Source: Calliphora vicina (taxonomy: Eukaryota > Arthropoda > Insecta > Diptera > Calliphoridae). Taken from it: DNA of 64,000 nt. The DNA is taken from positions 72,117,240-72,181,239 of the forward strand of contig NC_088781.1 of assembly GCF_958450345.1 (NCBI RefSeq), written 5' to 3'. Shown in pieces: positions 20,431 through 34,015 of the stretch (within the stretch, counting starts at the first letter, position 1; each line of letters begins with the position of its first letter). The translations under genes and the position numbers were made by a program. The notes beneath the pieces were generated by a model, which was not told the DNA's origin, made no database searches, and saw nothing but the letters and a program-made list of their open reading frames with translations.

Positions 20431-21490
20431 TGTGGAATAATTGGCGCCAAGAGCTACAAAATGTCATCAATGTTAAAGTGCCTCGATTTTATTTTAGAAA
20501 TGGTGTTCCTTCTCGCCTGGAACTACATGTTTTTGTCGACGCTAGTGAAGATGCATTTGGTGCCGTGTCATACTGGGGGTCTATAAATGCTTATAATAAG
20601 ATTGAAGTGACTTTTGTAGCTGAAAAAACTAGATGTGCTCCTCTGAAAGCAATGAGTATTCCTCGTCTCGAACTTCAGGCTGCTGTATGGGTACAATTTT
20701 GATGGGTACAATTTTGAAGGAACATTCCATTAAGGTATCAAGAATCGTTTGCTGGAGTGATTCAAGCTCCGTTATTAGTTGGATTGGATCTGAAAGTCGA
20801 AGATACAAACCTTTTGTTGCCCATAGAATTACTGAGATACTTGATTCTACTAGCCCAGCAGATTGTAGATGGCTGCCAACAAATCTTAATGTTGCCGACG
20901 AAACTACCAGAATGAAGAGCCTGGTTGATTTTTCTGATGATTGCCGCTGGTTTAAGGGACCTAAATTTCTATACGATTGTGAAGATGAATGGCCAAAAAC
21001 ACGAGAAATACCTACTTGTAGCCTAGAGACAAAAGAACTTCGCCCGAAATTTGCATTGCTGGTAAATACCCCTGTTGTTTTTGAATTCAATAGATTTTCA
21101 TCATATTTGAAATTAAAACGTACGATTGCCTGGGTGTTTCGTTTTATTAATCGTTGCCAAAAGAAGATTGGTCCTGAAGAAGAAAATGGTTTAACTACTG
21201 CAGAGTTAAAAAGTGCTGACATTTGTCTTTGCCGTCAGGCCCAACGAGAACAATTTAGCGCTGAAATTGAAATTATTAAAAATGAAGGTACTTTGCCCAA
21301 AAGTAGTGAATTGTATGCCCTCACTCCATATAAGGATGAAAACACATTACTTCGAGTTTATGGTCGTGTGGATGCAGCTAGTTGGTTACCATTGGATATA
21401 AGGCGTCCGATTATATTGCCGTCGTTTCATCCTGTCACCGAGTTTTTTGTGGCCCATGTACACGAAGAAATGAATCATCAAAATTTTTAA
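20361..21490 (+). pseudogene. BEL 1 RNase H and integrase zinc region
   Basis: The frame 20361-20702 carries VFVDASEDAFGAVSYW (RNase H Asp) and PRLELQAAV (Glu). A one-base shift moves the frame to 20633-21490, which continues with CWSDSSSVISWI (third Asp) and then the linker and H2C2 region leading to integrase (RRPIILPSFHPVTEFFVAHV). A perfect 15-bp direct duplication (20687-20701 and 20702-20716) sits right at the shift. Confidence 0.83.
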
Positions 21491-22036
21491 GCTACAGTTT
21501 GTGAAATTCGAAGATCATTTTGGATTCCCCGGCTTAGAAAAATTTTACGTAAACGTGTTTGTAATTGTTATATTTGCAGATTTCGTCGTACATTGCCGGT
21601 GCCACCACTTATGGGTTCTTTGCCAAAAGACAGATTGACGCCATATATTCGTCCATTTTCCTACACTGGATTGGGCTATTTTGGCCCACTTATTGTAACC
21701 GATGGTCGTTGCCATGAAAAACGCTGGGTGGCCTTATTTACTTGCCTGACCATAAGGGCCATTCATTTGGAAATCGCTTTCGATTTGTGTATTCTTGCCA
21801 TACGCAATTTTATAAATCGACGTGGGCTGCCTACAAGACTGAGGAGCGATAATGGTACAAATTTTGTTGGTGCTGATAAAATTGCCAAGAGGTTCAGTGA
21901 AGTATTTGATGTGGCTCAAATTCAAGATGAACTTACATCTAAAGGTATACACTGGCAGTTTAATTGTTCACGTGGCACACTTGCCGTTGAGCCACGAAGA
22001 TGAAGAACCACTAACGCCTAATCATTTCCAAGCTTG
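21491..22036 (+). pseudogene. BEL 1 integrase, C-terminally deleted
   Basis: CRFRRTLPVPPLMGSLPKDR and SYTGLGYFGPL begin the core; the first Asp position is altered (YTGLGYFGP instead of the usual YTGVDYFGP). TIRAIHLEIAFDL and RSDNGTNFVGA (second Asp) follow. The segment with the Glu is deleted: after GIHWQFNCSRG the frame jumps to EEPLTPNHF, which belongs near the end of the DUF5641-like tail. The polypurine tract and 3' LTR follow within 60 bp. Confidence 0.85.
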
Positions 22037-22086
22037 ATGTCCTTGATTTGGAGTAGTGAATCGTAGCCGATCCACGGGGGTGGGGA

Positions 22087-22178
22087 TGTCGCCGAATGGC
22101 TCATAATCGAGCAGAAATGTTATTAATTGTTTTTATTTATTCGTCTTTATTATTTTATTATTTGTCTTTGTAATTCAT
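22087..22178 (+). repeat. BEL 1 3' LTR, truncated
   Basis: Starts TGTCGCCGAATGGC after CACGGGGGTGGGGA and runs about 90 bp to TAATTCAT, where the poly-T of a reverse-strand LINE begins. Confidence 0.8.
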
Positions 22179-24470
22179 TTTTTTTATTTTTTTTTTTTTA
22201 TTTCATATTTTGTATATTGTATCTTCACAAAATAATGTGAACTATCAATAATTTGTTCAAATCTTAAATCTAAATATTATTTTTTATTTACGTCCCACCA
22301 CAGTTGGACGAAAAATTTTGTTTAATTTATAGATCCTATCATTAGGGCAGGTCTGTTGGATTCCTTCTTCTTAGTCGGATGTAGCCATTACTTCTCATTA
22401 ATGTTCGTGCAAGTGGGTTTGGGTGAACTTCTAACTTTTTAAAATATGACTCCGCTTGTTTTTTTATTTAATTTTTCACCAGGGAGACACCTAGGTCCTT
22501 ATGATTGTTAATATTTCTCTCATACCATGGCGCTGCTGTTATCATTCGTAATATTTTATTTTGGAATCTTTGATTTTTTTCAATATTAGAAATAATTGAA
22601 TTCCATAGCACCATATGGGTTTTATTATTGAGCTGTACAGCAAAAGTTTGCAATCTAAACTCAATCTCGAGTTTTTACCAATTAGCCAGTAAATTTGTAG
22701 TAATTTTAACTTCACATGTGTCAATTTCGTATCTATATGCTTTTTCCAGGTAAGACGTCGGTCTAGATGCAGACCTAGATATTTAACTTCAGTTTGTTGA
22801 GGTATTATATGATTATTTATTAGGATTGGAGGGCACGATTCTCTACGCAATGTGAATGTAAGATGTATACATTTTTGCTCGTTTACTTTTATTCTCCATT
22901 GTTTTAACCACTTTTCTATGTCGAGTATATGGTCTTGTAACAGTACAGATGCTTCTTGGGGGTTTTCATGAATGGCTAGTATAGCTGTGTCATCAGCAAA
23001 AGTAGATATGTGTGTTCGACTGTTTGTAGGCATATCACAAGTATATAGCAAATATAGGAAGGGACCCAGTATACTTCCTTGGGGTACGCTGTGGTGAACT
23101 TATGAAGTCTACCTCTTTAAGAACGAACTTTCGATGACTTAAATAACTTTCTAGAAGCTTGTGTGTGTTCACTGGTAAGTATTGTTTTATTTTTATCGAT
23201 AATCCTTCATGTCATACTTTGTCGAAGGCTTGCGAAACGTCGATGAAGAGTGCAGAACAATATTTTTTTCTTCAAATGTCTTGGATATGATTTCTACCAA
23301 CCTGTGAGTTTGTTCTATGGTGTTATGTTTTTCTCGAAATTCGAATTGATGAGTTGGAATACAATAAAAATGATTCACTATCGGCTTTAACTTGTGCATT
23401 AACAGTGTTTCGAATAGCTTTGATATATTTGACAATAGGCTAATGGGTCTATATGATTCTACTTTACTGTGATCTTTTCCCGGTTTAGGTATCATTGTAA
23501 CTAAAGAAACCTTCCATTCTGGTGGATAATATTCAAGGCGTAATATAGCATTAAAAATAAATAGGATTATTCTTAATGCAATTTGGGGTAGCTCAAGGAG
23601 CATCTTGTTACTGATTTTATCAATACCAGGTGATTTTTTGGAGTTTAAATGAACAATAGCCTTGACAATCTCTGAAATCTCAAAACGAAGTGGTTCAGCT
23701 GCAGTAATATGGGGTAAAGTAGGTGGTAACTCTATTATGTCGTTTGACTCGTTTGGGGAAAATACATTCTTTAGATGACTAACAAACAGGTTTCCTTTTC
23801 CAGTATCGTTTCTCGACCAGTCTCCACTAGAATAACGTAGAGGAGGTCTGCTCATAACAGGTCTTTTTAATTTTTTTGTAGCTCGCCATAGAGAGTAGTT
23901 TGAGTACTGGGTGGCATCTAAGCTCTCCAGATATTTATTAATCGATTCAGTTTTGCGTTTGTGAAGAAGCATACTGAGGCGTTTGCGACATTTTCTAAGC
24001 TCCGTTTTAAGTTGAGGGGATCTGTAGAGTTGCCACTCTCGACGAACTCTTCTTTTTTCAGCTAATAACTGTTCAATGTCTGCAGAATAGAGTCTATTGT
24101 ATCTTATTTGTTGGGTTATTTGAGTGGCGTGTTCAACAGCAAGTTTTAAGTTTTGTTCAAAATTTTTGAGTTAGATATCGTTATCTTCTGGTGTTCTTAG
24201 AGATATATTTTCTGTACAGTGTGTGCTAATATATTTTCTATATTTCAACCAATTTATTTTCGTGCTTGATATTGCAGAGTGACCAGTCGGGGATACTATT
24301 TCTAGGAGGTTCAATAGAGTAACGAAGGTGGGTGAGTGATCCGAGGATAATTCTAATGAAGATTTAACCTGCATTAGTTCCATTGGTAAATTTTTTGTAA
24401 CTGCTAAATCAATGACATCGGGTATTTTGCTTGGGTCAGTAGGCCAGTATGTGTAATGTCGCTTGCTATG
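22179..24470 (-). pseudogene. Jockey-like LINE, 5'-truncated, reverse strand
   Basis: A poly-T run at 22179-22199 is the reverse-strand poly-A tail. Reverse-strand frames at 24383-24171 (linker after the endonuclease; DPSKIPDVID at about 24430 is the endonuclease end), 23972-23193 (RT N-terminal half, SPGIDKISNKMLLELP, PEWKVSLVTMIPKPGKDHSK, YRPISLLSNISKLFETL), 23051-22542 (FADDTAIL active site, KYLGLHLDRRLTWKKH) and 22653-22468 form one decayed ORF2. It is a diverged subfamily of the LINEs at 35.8-40.3 and 56.2-59.2 kb. ORF1 and most of the endonuclease are absent. Confidence 0.88.
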
Positions 24471-24548
24471 AGAAAATGATTTTATGGAACAAGATTTAAA
24501 TTTTTATGTTTTCTTTCTAAAAATGATCAAAATAATATATTTTGATTA

Positions 24549-27500
24549 TAATAAATAATAAATAATAAATAATAAATAATAAATAATAAATAATAAATAA
24601 TAAATAATAAATAATAAATAATAAATAATAAATAATAAATAATAAATAATAAATAATAAATAATAAATAATAAATAATAAATAATAAATAATAAATAATA
24701 AATAATAAATAATAAATAATAAATAATAAATAATAAATAATAAATAATAAATAATAAATAATAAATAATAAATAATAAATAATAAATAATAAATAATAAA
24801 TAATAAATAATAAATAATAAATAATAAATAATAAATAATAAATAATAAATAATAAATAATAAATAATAAATAATAAATAATAAATAATAAATAATAAATA
24901 ATAAATAATAAATAATAAATAATAAATAATAAATAATAAATAATAAATAATAAATAATAAATAATAAATAATAAATAATAAATAATAAATAATAAATAAT
25001 AAATAATAAATAATAAATAATAAATAATAAATAATAAATAATAAATAATAAATAATAAATAATAAATAATAAATAATAAATAATAAATAATAAATAATAA
25101 ATAATAAATAATAAATAATAAATAATAAATAATAAATAATAAATAATAAATAATAAATAATAAATAATAAATAATAAATAATAAATAATAAATAATAAAT
25201 AATAAATAATAAATAATAAATAATAAATAATAAATAATAAATAATAAATAATAAATAATAAATAATAAATAATAAATAATAAATAATAAATAATAAATAA
25301 TAAATAATAAATAATAAATAATAAATAATAAATAATAAATAATAAATAATAAATAATAAATAATAAATAATAAATAATAAATAATAAATAATAAATAATA
25401 AATAATAAATAATAAATAATAAATAATAAATAATAAATAATAAATAATAAATAATAAATAATAAATAATAAATAATAAATAATAAATAATAAATAATAAA
25501 TAATAAATAATAAATAATAAATAATAAATAATAAATAATAAATAATAAATAATAAATAATAAATAATAAATAATAAATAATAAATAATAAATAATAAATA
25601 ATAAATAATAAATAATAAATAATAAATAATAAATAATAAATAATAAATAATAAATAATAAATAATAAATAATAAATAATAAATAATAAATAATAAATAAT
25701 AAATAATAAATAATAAATAATAAATAATAAATAATAAATAATAAATAATAAATAATAAATAATAAATAATAAATAATAAATAATAAATAATAAATAATAA
25801 ATAATAAATAATAAATAATAAATAATAAATAATAAATAATAAATAATAAATAATAAATAATAAATAATAAATAATAAATAATAAATAATAAATAATAAAT
25901 AATAAATAATAAATAATAAATAATAAATAATAAATAATAAATAATAAATAATAAATAATAAATAATAAATAATAAATAATAAATAATAAATAATAAATAA
26001 TAAATAATAAATAATAAATAATAAATAATAAATAATAAATAATAAATAATAAATAATAAATAATAAATAATAAATAATAAATAATAAATAATAAATAATA
26101 AATAATAAATAATAAATAATAAATAATAAATAATAAATAATAAATAATAAATAATAAATAATAAATAATAAATAATAAATAATAAATAATAAATAATAAA
26201 TAATAAATAATAAATAATAAATAATAAATAATAAATAATAAATAATAAATAATAAATAATAAATAATAAATAATAAATAATAAATAATAAATAATAAATA
26301 ATAAATAATAAATAATAAATAATAAATAATAAATAATAAATAATAAATAATAAATAATAAATAATAAATAATAAATAATAAATAATAAATAATAAATAAT
26401 AAATAATAAATAATAAATAATAAATAATAAATAATAAATAATAAATAATAAATAATAAATAATAAATAATAAATAATAAATAATAAATAATAAATAATAA
26501 ATAATAAATAATAAATAATAAATAATAAATAATAAATAATAAATAATAAATAATAAATAATAAATAATAAATAATAAATAATAAATAATAAATAATAAAT
26601 AATAAATAATAAATAATAAATAATAAATAATAAATAATAAATAATAAATAATAAATAATAAATAATAAATAATAAATAATAAATAATAAATAATAAATAA
26701 TAAATAATAAATAATAAATAATAAATAATAAATAATAAATAATAAATAATAAATAATAAATAATAAATAATAAATAATAAATAATAAATAATAAATAATA
26801 AATAATAAATAATAAATAATAAATAATAAATAATAAATAATAAATAATAAATAATAAATAATAAATAATAAATAATAAATAATAAATAATAAATAATAAA
26901 TAATAAATAATAAATAATAAATAATAAATAATAAATAATAAATAATAAATAATAAATAATAAATAATAAATAATAAATAATAAATAATAAATAATAAATA
27001 ATAAATAATAAATAATAAATAATAAATAATAAATAATAAATAATAAATAATAAATAATAAATAATAAATAATAAATAATAAATAATAAATAATAAATAAT
27101 AAATAATAAATAATAAATAATAAATAATAAATAATAAATAATAAATAATAAATAATAAATAATAAATAATAAATAATAAATAATAAATAATAAATAATAA
27201 ATAATAAATAATAAATAATAAATAATAAATAATAAATAATAAATAATAAATAATAAATAATAAATAATAAATAATAAATAATAAATAATAAATAATAAAT
27301 AATAAATAATAAATAATAAATAATAAATAATAAATAATAAATAATAAATAATAAATAATAAATAATAAATAATAAATAATAAATAATAAATAATAAATAA
27401 TAAATAATAAATAATAAATAATAAATAATAAATAATAAATAATAAATAATAAATAATAAATAATAAATAATAAATAATAAATAATAAATAATAAATAATA

Positions 27501-30500
27501 AATAATAAATAATAAATAATAAATAATAAATAATAAATAATAAATAATAAATAATAAATAATAAATAATAAATAATAAATAATAAATAATAAATAATAAA
27601 TAATAAATAATAAATAATAAATAATAAATAATAAATAATAAATAATAAATAATAAATAATAAATAATAAATAATAAATAATAAATAATAAATAATAAATA
27701 ATAAATAATAAATAATAAATAATAAATAATAAATAATAAATAATAAATAATAAATAATAAATAATAAATAATAAATAATAAATAATAAATAATAAATAAT
27801 AAATAATAAATAATAAATAATAAATAATAAATAATAAATAATAAATAATAAATAATAAATAATAAATAATAAATAATAAATAATAAATAATAAATAATAA
27901 ATAATAAATAATAAATAATAAATAATAAATAATAAATAATAAATAATAAATAATAAATAATAAATAATAAATAATAAATAATAAATAATAAATAATAAAT
28001 AATAAATAATAAATAATAAATAATAAATAATAAATAATAAATAATAAATAATAAATAATAAATAATAAATAATAAATAATAAATAATAAATAATAAATAA
28101 TAAATAATAAATAATAAATAATAAATAATAAATAATAAATAATAAATAATAAATAATAAATAATAAATAATAAATAATAAATAATAAATAATAAATAATA
28201 AATAATAAATAATAAATAATAAATAATAAATAATAAATAATAAATAATAAATAATAAATAATAAATAATAAATAATAAATAATAAATAATAAATAATAAA
28301 TAATAAATAATAAATAATAAATAATAAATAATAAATAATAAATAATAAATAATAAATAATAAATAATAAATAATAAATAATAAATAATAAATAATAAATA
28401 ATAAATAATAAATAATAAATAATAAATAATAAATAATAAATAATAAATAATAAATAATAAATAATAAATAATAAATAATAAATAATAAATAATAAATAAT
28501 AAATAATAAATAATAAATAATAAATAATAAATAATAAATAATAAATAATAAATAATAAATAATAAATAATAAATAATAAATAATAAATAATAAATAATAA
28601 ATAATAAATAATAAATAATAAATAATAAATAATAAATAATAAATAATAAATAATAAATAATAAATAATAAATAATAAATAATAAATAATAATAATAAATA
28701 ATAAATAATAAATAATAAATAATAAATAATAAATAATAAATAATAAATAATAAATAATAAATAATAAATAATAAATAATAAATAATAAATAATAAATAAT
28801 AAATAATAAATAATAAATAATAAATAATAAATAATAAATAATAAATAATAAATAATAAATAATAAATAATAAATAATAAATAATAAATAATAAATAATAA
28901 ATAATAAATAATAAATAATAAATAATAAATAATAAATAATAAATAATAAATAATAAATAATAAATAATAAATAATTAAATAATAAATAATAAATAATAAA
29001 TAATAAATAATAAATAATAAATAATAAATAATAAATAATAAATAATAAATAATAAATAATAAATAATAAATAATAAATAATAAATAATAAATAATAAATA
29101 ATAAATAATAAATAATAAATAATAAATAATAAATAATAAATAATAAATAATAAATAATAAATAATAAATAATAAATAATAAATAATAAATAATAAATAAT
29201 AAATAATAAATAATAAATAATAAATAATAAATAATAAATAATAAATAATAAATAATAAATAATAAATAATAAATAATAAATAATAAATAATAAATAATAA
29301 ATAATAAATAATAAATAATAAATAATAAATAATAAATAATAAATAATAAATAATAAATAATAAATAATAAATAATAAATAATAAATAATAAATAATAAAT
29401 AATAAATAATAAATAATAAATAATAAATAATAAATAATAAATAATAAATAATAAATAATAAATAATAAATAATAAATAATAAATAATAAATAATAAATAA
29501 TAAATAATAAATAATAAATAATAAATAATAAATAATAAATAATAAATAATAAATAATAAATAATAAATAATAAATAATAAATAATAAATAATAAATAATA
29601 AATAATAAATAATAAATAATAAATAATAAATAATAAATAATAAATAATAAATAATAAATAATAAATAATAAATAATAAATAATAAATAATAAATAATAAA
29701 TAATAAATAATAAATAATAAATAATAAATAATAAATAATAAATAATAAATAATAAATAATAAATAATAAATAATAAATAATAAATAATAAATAATAAATA
29801 ATAAATAATAAATAATAAATAATAAATAATAAATAATAAATAATAAATAATAAATAATAAATAATAAATAATAAATAATAAATAATAAATAATAAATAAT
29901 AAATAATAAATAATAAATAATAAATAATAAATAATAAATAATAAATAATAAATAATAAATAATAAATAATAAATAATAAATAATAAATAATAAATAATAA
30001 ATAATAAATAATAAATAATAAATAATAAATAATAAATAATAAATAATAAATAATAAATAATAAATAATAAATAATAAATAATAAATAATAAATAATAAAT
30101 AATAAATAATAAATAATAAATAATAAATAATAAATAATAAATAATAAATAATAAATAATAAATAATAAATAATAAATAATAAATAATAAATAATAAATAA
30201 TAAATAATAAATAATAAATAATAAATAATAAATAATAAATAATAAATAATAAATAATAAATAATAAATAATAAATAATAAATAATAAATAATAAATAATA
30301 AATAATAAATAATAAATAATAAATAATAAATAATAAATAATAAATAATAAATAATAAATAATAAATAATAAATAATAAATAATAAATAATAAATAATAAA
30401 TAATAAATAATAAATAATAAATAATAAATAATAAATAATAAATAATAAATAATAAATAATAAATAATAAATAATAAATAATAAATAATAAATAATAAATA

Positions 30501-31806
30501 ATAAATAATAAATAATAAATAATAAATAATAAATAATAAATAATAAATAATAAATAATAAATAATAAATAATAAATAATAAATAATAAATAATAAATAAT
30601 AAATAATAAATAATAAATAATAAATAATAAATAATAAATAATAAATAATAAATAATAAATAATAAATAATAAATAATAAATAATAAATAATAAATAATAA
30701 ATAATAAATAATAAATAATAAATAATAAATAATAAATAATAAATAATAAATAATAAATAATAAATAATAAATAATAAATAATAAATAATAAATAATAAAT
30801 AATAAATAATAAATAATAAATAATAAATAATAAATAATAAATAATAAATAATAAATAATAAATAATAAATAATAAATAATAAATAATAAATAATAAATAA
30901 TAAATAATAAATAATAAATAATAAATAATAAATAATAAATAATAAATAATAAATAATAAATAATAAATAATAAATAATAAATAATAAATAATAAATAATA
31001 AATAATAAATAATAAATAATAAATAATAAATAATAAATAATAAATAATAAATAATAAATAATAAATAATAAATAATAAATAATAAATAATAAATAATAAA
31101 TAATAAATAATAAATAATAAATAATAAATAATAAATAATAAATAATAAATAATAAATAATAAATAATAAATAATAAATAATAAATAATAAATAATAAATA
31201 ATAAATAATAAATAATAAATAATAAATAATAAATAATAAATAATAAATAATAAATAATAAATAATAAATAATAAATAATAAATAATAAATAATAAATAAT
31301 AAATAATAAATAATAAATAATAAATAATAAATAATAAATAATAAATAATAAATAATAAATAATAAATAATAAATAATAAATAATAAATAATAAATAATAA
31401 ATAATAAATAATAAATAATAAATAATAAATAATAAATAATAAATAATAAATAATAAATAATAAATAATAAATAATAAATAATAAATAATAAATAATAAAT
31501 AATAAATAATAAATAATAAATAATAAATAATAAATAATAAATAATAAATAATAAATAATAAATAATAAATAATAAATAATAAATAATAAATAATAAATAA
31601 TAAATAATAAATAATAAATAATAAATAATAAATAATAAATAATAAATAATAAATAATAAATAATAAATAATAAATAATAAATAATAAATAATAAATAATA
31701 AATAATAAATAATAAATAATAAATAATAAATAATAAATAATAAATAATAAATAATAAATAATAAATAATAAATAATAAATAATAAATAATAAATAATAAA
31801 TAAATA
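24549..31806. repeat. 7.26-kb heptamer satellite (AAATAAT)n
   Basis: The block consists of about 1,036 copies of a 7-bp unit (AAATAAT on this strand, ATTATTT on the other). I saw only two irregularities: one missing A near 28690 and one extra T near 28975; otherwise the phase is kept for thousands of bases. There is no GC base in the whole block. It starts about 80 bp after the truncated LINE and ends abruptly at TAAATAG. Such homogeneity implies very recent expansion, strong homogenisation, or assembly/polishing collapse or extension; the true copy number may differ. Confidence 0.97.
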
Positions 31807-32500
31807 GTTTATGATTTTGTTTGTTTTTCTTTGTTTAACAAAACTTTTGTTTAATTGCTTTTATTCTTTTTGAGGAATAATAAGCCTATCTTGTGTTTTC
31901 TTTTATTTATTTCATGTTAGTTTTTGTTGATAGAAAACAACATCAGTTTCTTTGATAGGCCAGAAATTGTCCAAATTGGATTTATTTTTAATTTTGGTAA
32001 AAACCGAAATTGACAGGTGAGATTTCCTCAATAAAATAAGTTTTTCATCATAATTTGACAAACACTTTTAATCTCAAATTTATAGATTGAAAGGGGCAAA
32101 TCTGTGGTTGATTTTCTACATTTGGTTGGATTTTATATAAAAGGTGCCAATTTTTCATGGTAATATTTAATACAAAGAGAATCTCTCTTCTATTTAGTGT
32201 GACAAAATCAATTGTTTTTGTTATTCTATTTAGATTGGCACCCAATTAAATAGAGCATCTTCAGTCAGCGTCGGGATTGTGTCGTGATAGTGTTGAGTGC
32301 AAAGTAAAAAGTGTTTAAAATATATAGAAAAGAAACCTAAATTAGAAAAACAAACAATTTCTAACAAATATAATGGTAAAACCATATACATAAATTTTTA
32401 AAAAAAGAAAACATAATTGTTATAATTGCTAAAACCTTTAACTAATTAAAAGAATTCATAAAATGAAAAAAAAGAGTTTAACAACAACAAAATATGTGTT
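31807..32500. other. Unassigned sequence between satellite and gap
   Basis: No domain-bearing frame. GGTGCCAAT (32142-32150) and ATTGGCACC (about 32233-32241) form a spaced inverted pair. TCAGTC at about 32265 inside CTTCAGTCAGCGTCGGGATT could be an initiator at the start of a transcription unit heading into the gap; this is speculative. Confidence 0.35.
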
Positions 32501-32700
32501 NNNNNNNNNNNNNNNNNNNNNNNNNNNNNNNNNNNNNNNNNNNNNNNNNNNNNNNNNNNNNNNNNNNNNNNNNNNNNNNNNNNNNNNNNNNNNNNNNNNN
32601 NNNNNNNNNNNNNNNNNNNNNNNNNNNNNNNNNNNNNNNNNNNNNNNNNNNNNNNNNNNNNNNNNNNNNNNNNNNNNNNNNNNNNNNNNNNNNNNNNNNN
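32501..32700. other. Assembly gap (200 N)
   Basis: Exactly 200 N characters, the style of a scaffold gap of unknown size. Apparent frames across it are meaningless. Confidence 0.99.
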
Positions 32701-32817
32701 GTATAATCTGTGGTATAAAATATATGTATATAGTAAAAAAGTTATTGGTTGAATTACCACTACTTATATTTTCGACTGATTTCGGTTCTATATTTATACA
32801 TACGAAATTAAAAATAT

Positions 32818-33404
32818 TGTTACGTTTTAACCTTTTCAAAACGTTTGGTTTATTTCCTTTAAATAAACCGGATACTTTTGGTTGCAAATAAAAGCCATTT
32901 AGTAGTTTGAAAATTGTACAACTCTTTATTTATTTAAAATGTACAACAACAGAATTAAATAGTCACTCAATGTTTTTTTTATACATTATTATTATGTATA
33001 CGAATTCACTTGAAAAATACAGCACACTTTAAGGCACTCAGTTGATGTTTATTCAAATAGCGTCTCTGATAAACTGACTAACGACTTCAACCTCTGCCAC
33101 TATTTATAACACTGCCATCTGCACTCTAGATTGCTCTTTAACTGTCAAAGTTCGAATATTCGAGATCTTAATAATACATACGCCATCTGTGGTGTACTTT
33201 CTACAATGTTCTTTAACTGAATATTCGAATTTGAATATACAGCGTTGCCAACTTACGATCAATGGTCAACTGAAAGCTTTTATTTAATAATGCCCACAGA
33301 TATGTTACAGTTTGCTATTACAGTACTGTTATTTGAAACATTATGCTACTTTTAAATCAGCCCTTAAAATCGTTATATTTGAATTCAAGTACAATTTCGT
33401 AACA
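32818..33404 (-). mobile_element. Solo LTR, same Gypsy family as 5587-6208
   Basis: Bounded by TGTTACG and CGTAACA, 587 bp, the reverse complement of the LTR at 5587-6208 with substitutions and small indels. The 4-mer ATAT flanks both sides (32814-32817 and 33405-33408), a target duplication of the size and AT-type expected for Gypsy elements. No internal sequence is attached, so it is best explained by recombination between the two LTRs of a former full element. Confidence 0.88.
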
Positions 33405-33559
33405 ATATCTACAATCATAAAAAAAATTGAGTAATCCGTACTTAAATCAATCCGGAGCGGTGTCAATAGTAGGGTAAGTACGGATTTTCTTAAACCGAGT
33501 ACATAATACTTGATTCAAGTACGGATTCATCAATCCCAAAAATCTTATGTTTAGCTCTC

Positions 33560-33915
33560 CCTAAGTACGACCGAGATTGAATTAATCTTAAAATGAGCTT
33601 GATTCAAGAATTCTAAACTTGTTTTAAGCACGAATTCATACTTGATATAATCCAAAAATCGGATTGATTTAAGAATGTCCGAGATTGAATTAATCCCAAA
33701 ATGAGCTTGTTTCAAGAATTCTAAACTAGATTTAAGCACGAATTCGTACTTGATGTAATCCAAAAATCGGATTGATTTAAGAATGTCCGAGATTGAATTA
33801 ATCACAAAATAAGCTTGTTTCAAGAATTCTGAAATAGATTTAAGCACGAATTCGTACTTGATATAATCCAAAAATAGGATTGTTTTAAGCCCGAATTCGT
33901 ACTTGATGTAAGCCA
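33560..33915. repeat. 108-bp tandem repeat, about 3.3 copies, open in one frame
   Basis: The units repeat at exactly 108 bp (for example GAGATTGAAT at 33573, 33681 and 33789). Because 108 is divisible by three, the reverse strand stays open for 121 codons as a 36-residue repeat (DYIKYEFVLKSSLEFLKQAH). It lies in the subterminal part of copy A, where AAGCACGAATTCGTACTTGA motifs recur, so a DNA-level role is more likely than a protein. Confidence 0.85.
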
Positions 33916-34015
33916 AACTAAGATTGATTTAAGAAAAACACATTATTTTTTATTTTTAATAAATTTTATTTTGTTTTCTTTTAATTTAAATTTAATACAA
34001 TTTAACAATTATTAC

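Larger units (their letters stand above)
12312..22178 (+). mobile_element. BEL/Pao retrotransposon 1, decayed and interrupted
   Basis: The 5' LTR begins TGTCGCCGAATGGC at 12312 and the 3' LTR begins with the same string at 22087, right after a purine-rich CACGGGGGTGGGGA tract. Between them run gag, protease, reverse transcriptase, RNase H and integrase in BEL order, broken by many stops, frameshifts and deletions. A reverse-strand CsRn1-like element splits the 5' LTR (12597-17055) and a LINE cuts the 3' LTR at 22178. It is older than both insertions. Confidence 0.88.

Noticed and set aside
24549..31806. CRISPR-like or coding interpretation of the heptamer block
   Set aside because: No spacers; unit is 7 bp and GC-free; it is a simple satellite.
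32446..32891. Long frames across the N block
   Set aside because: They consist mainly of undetermined bases.
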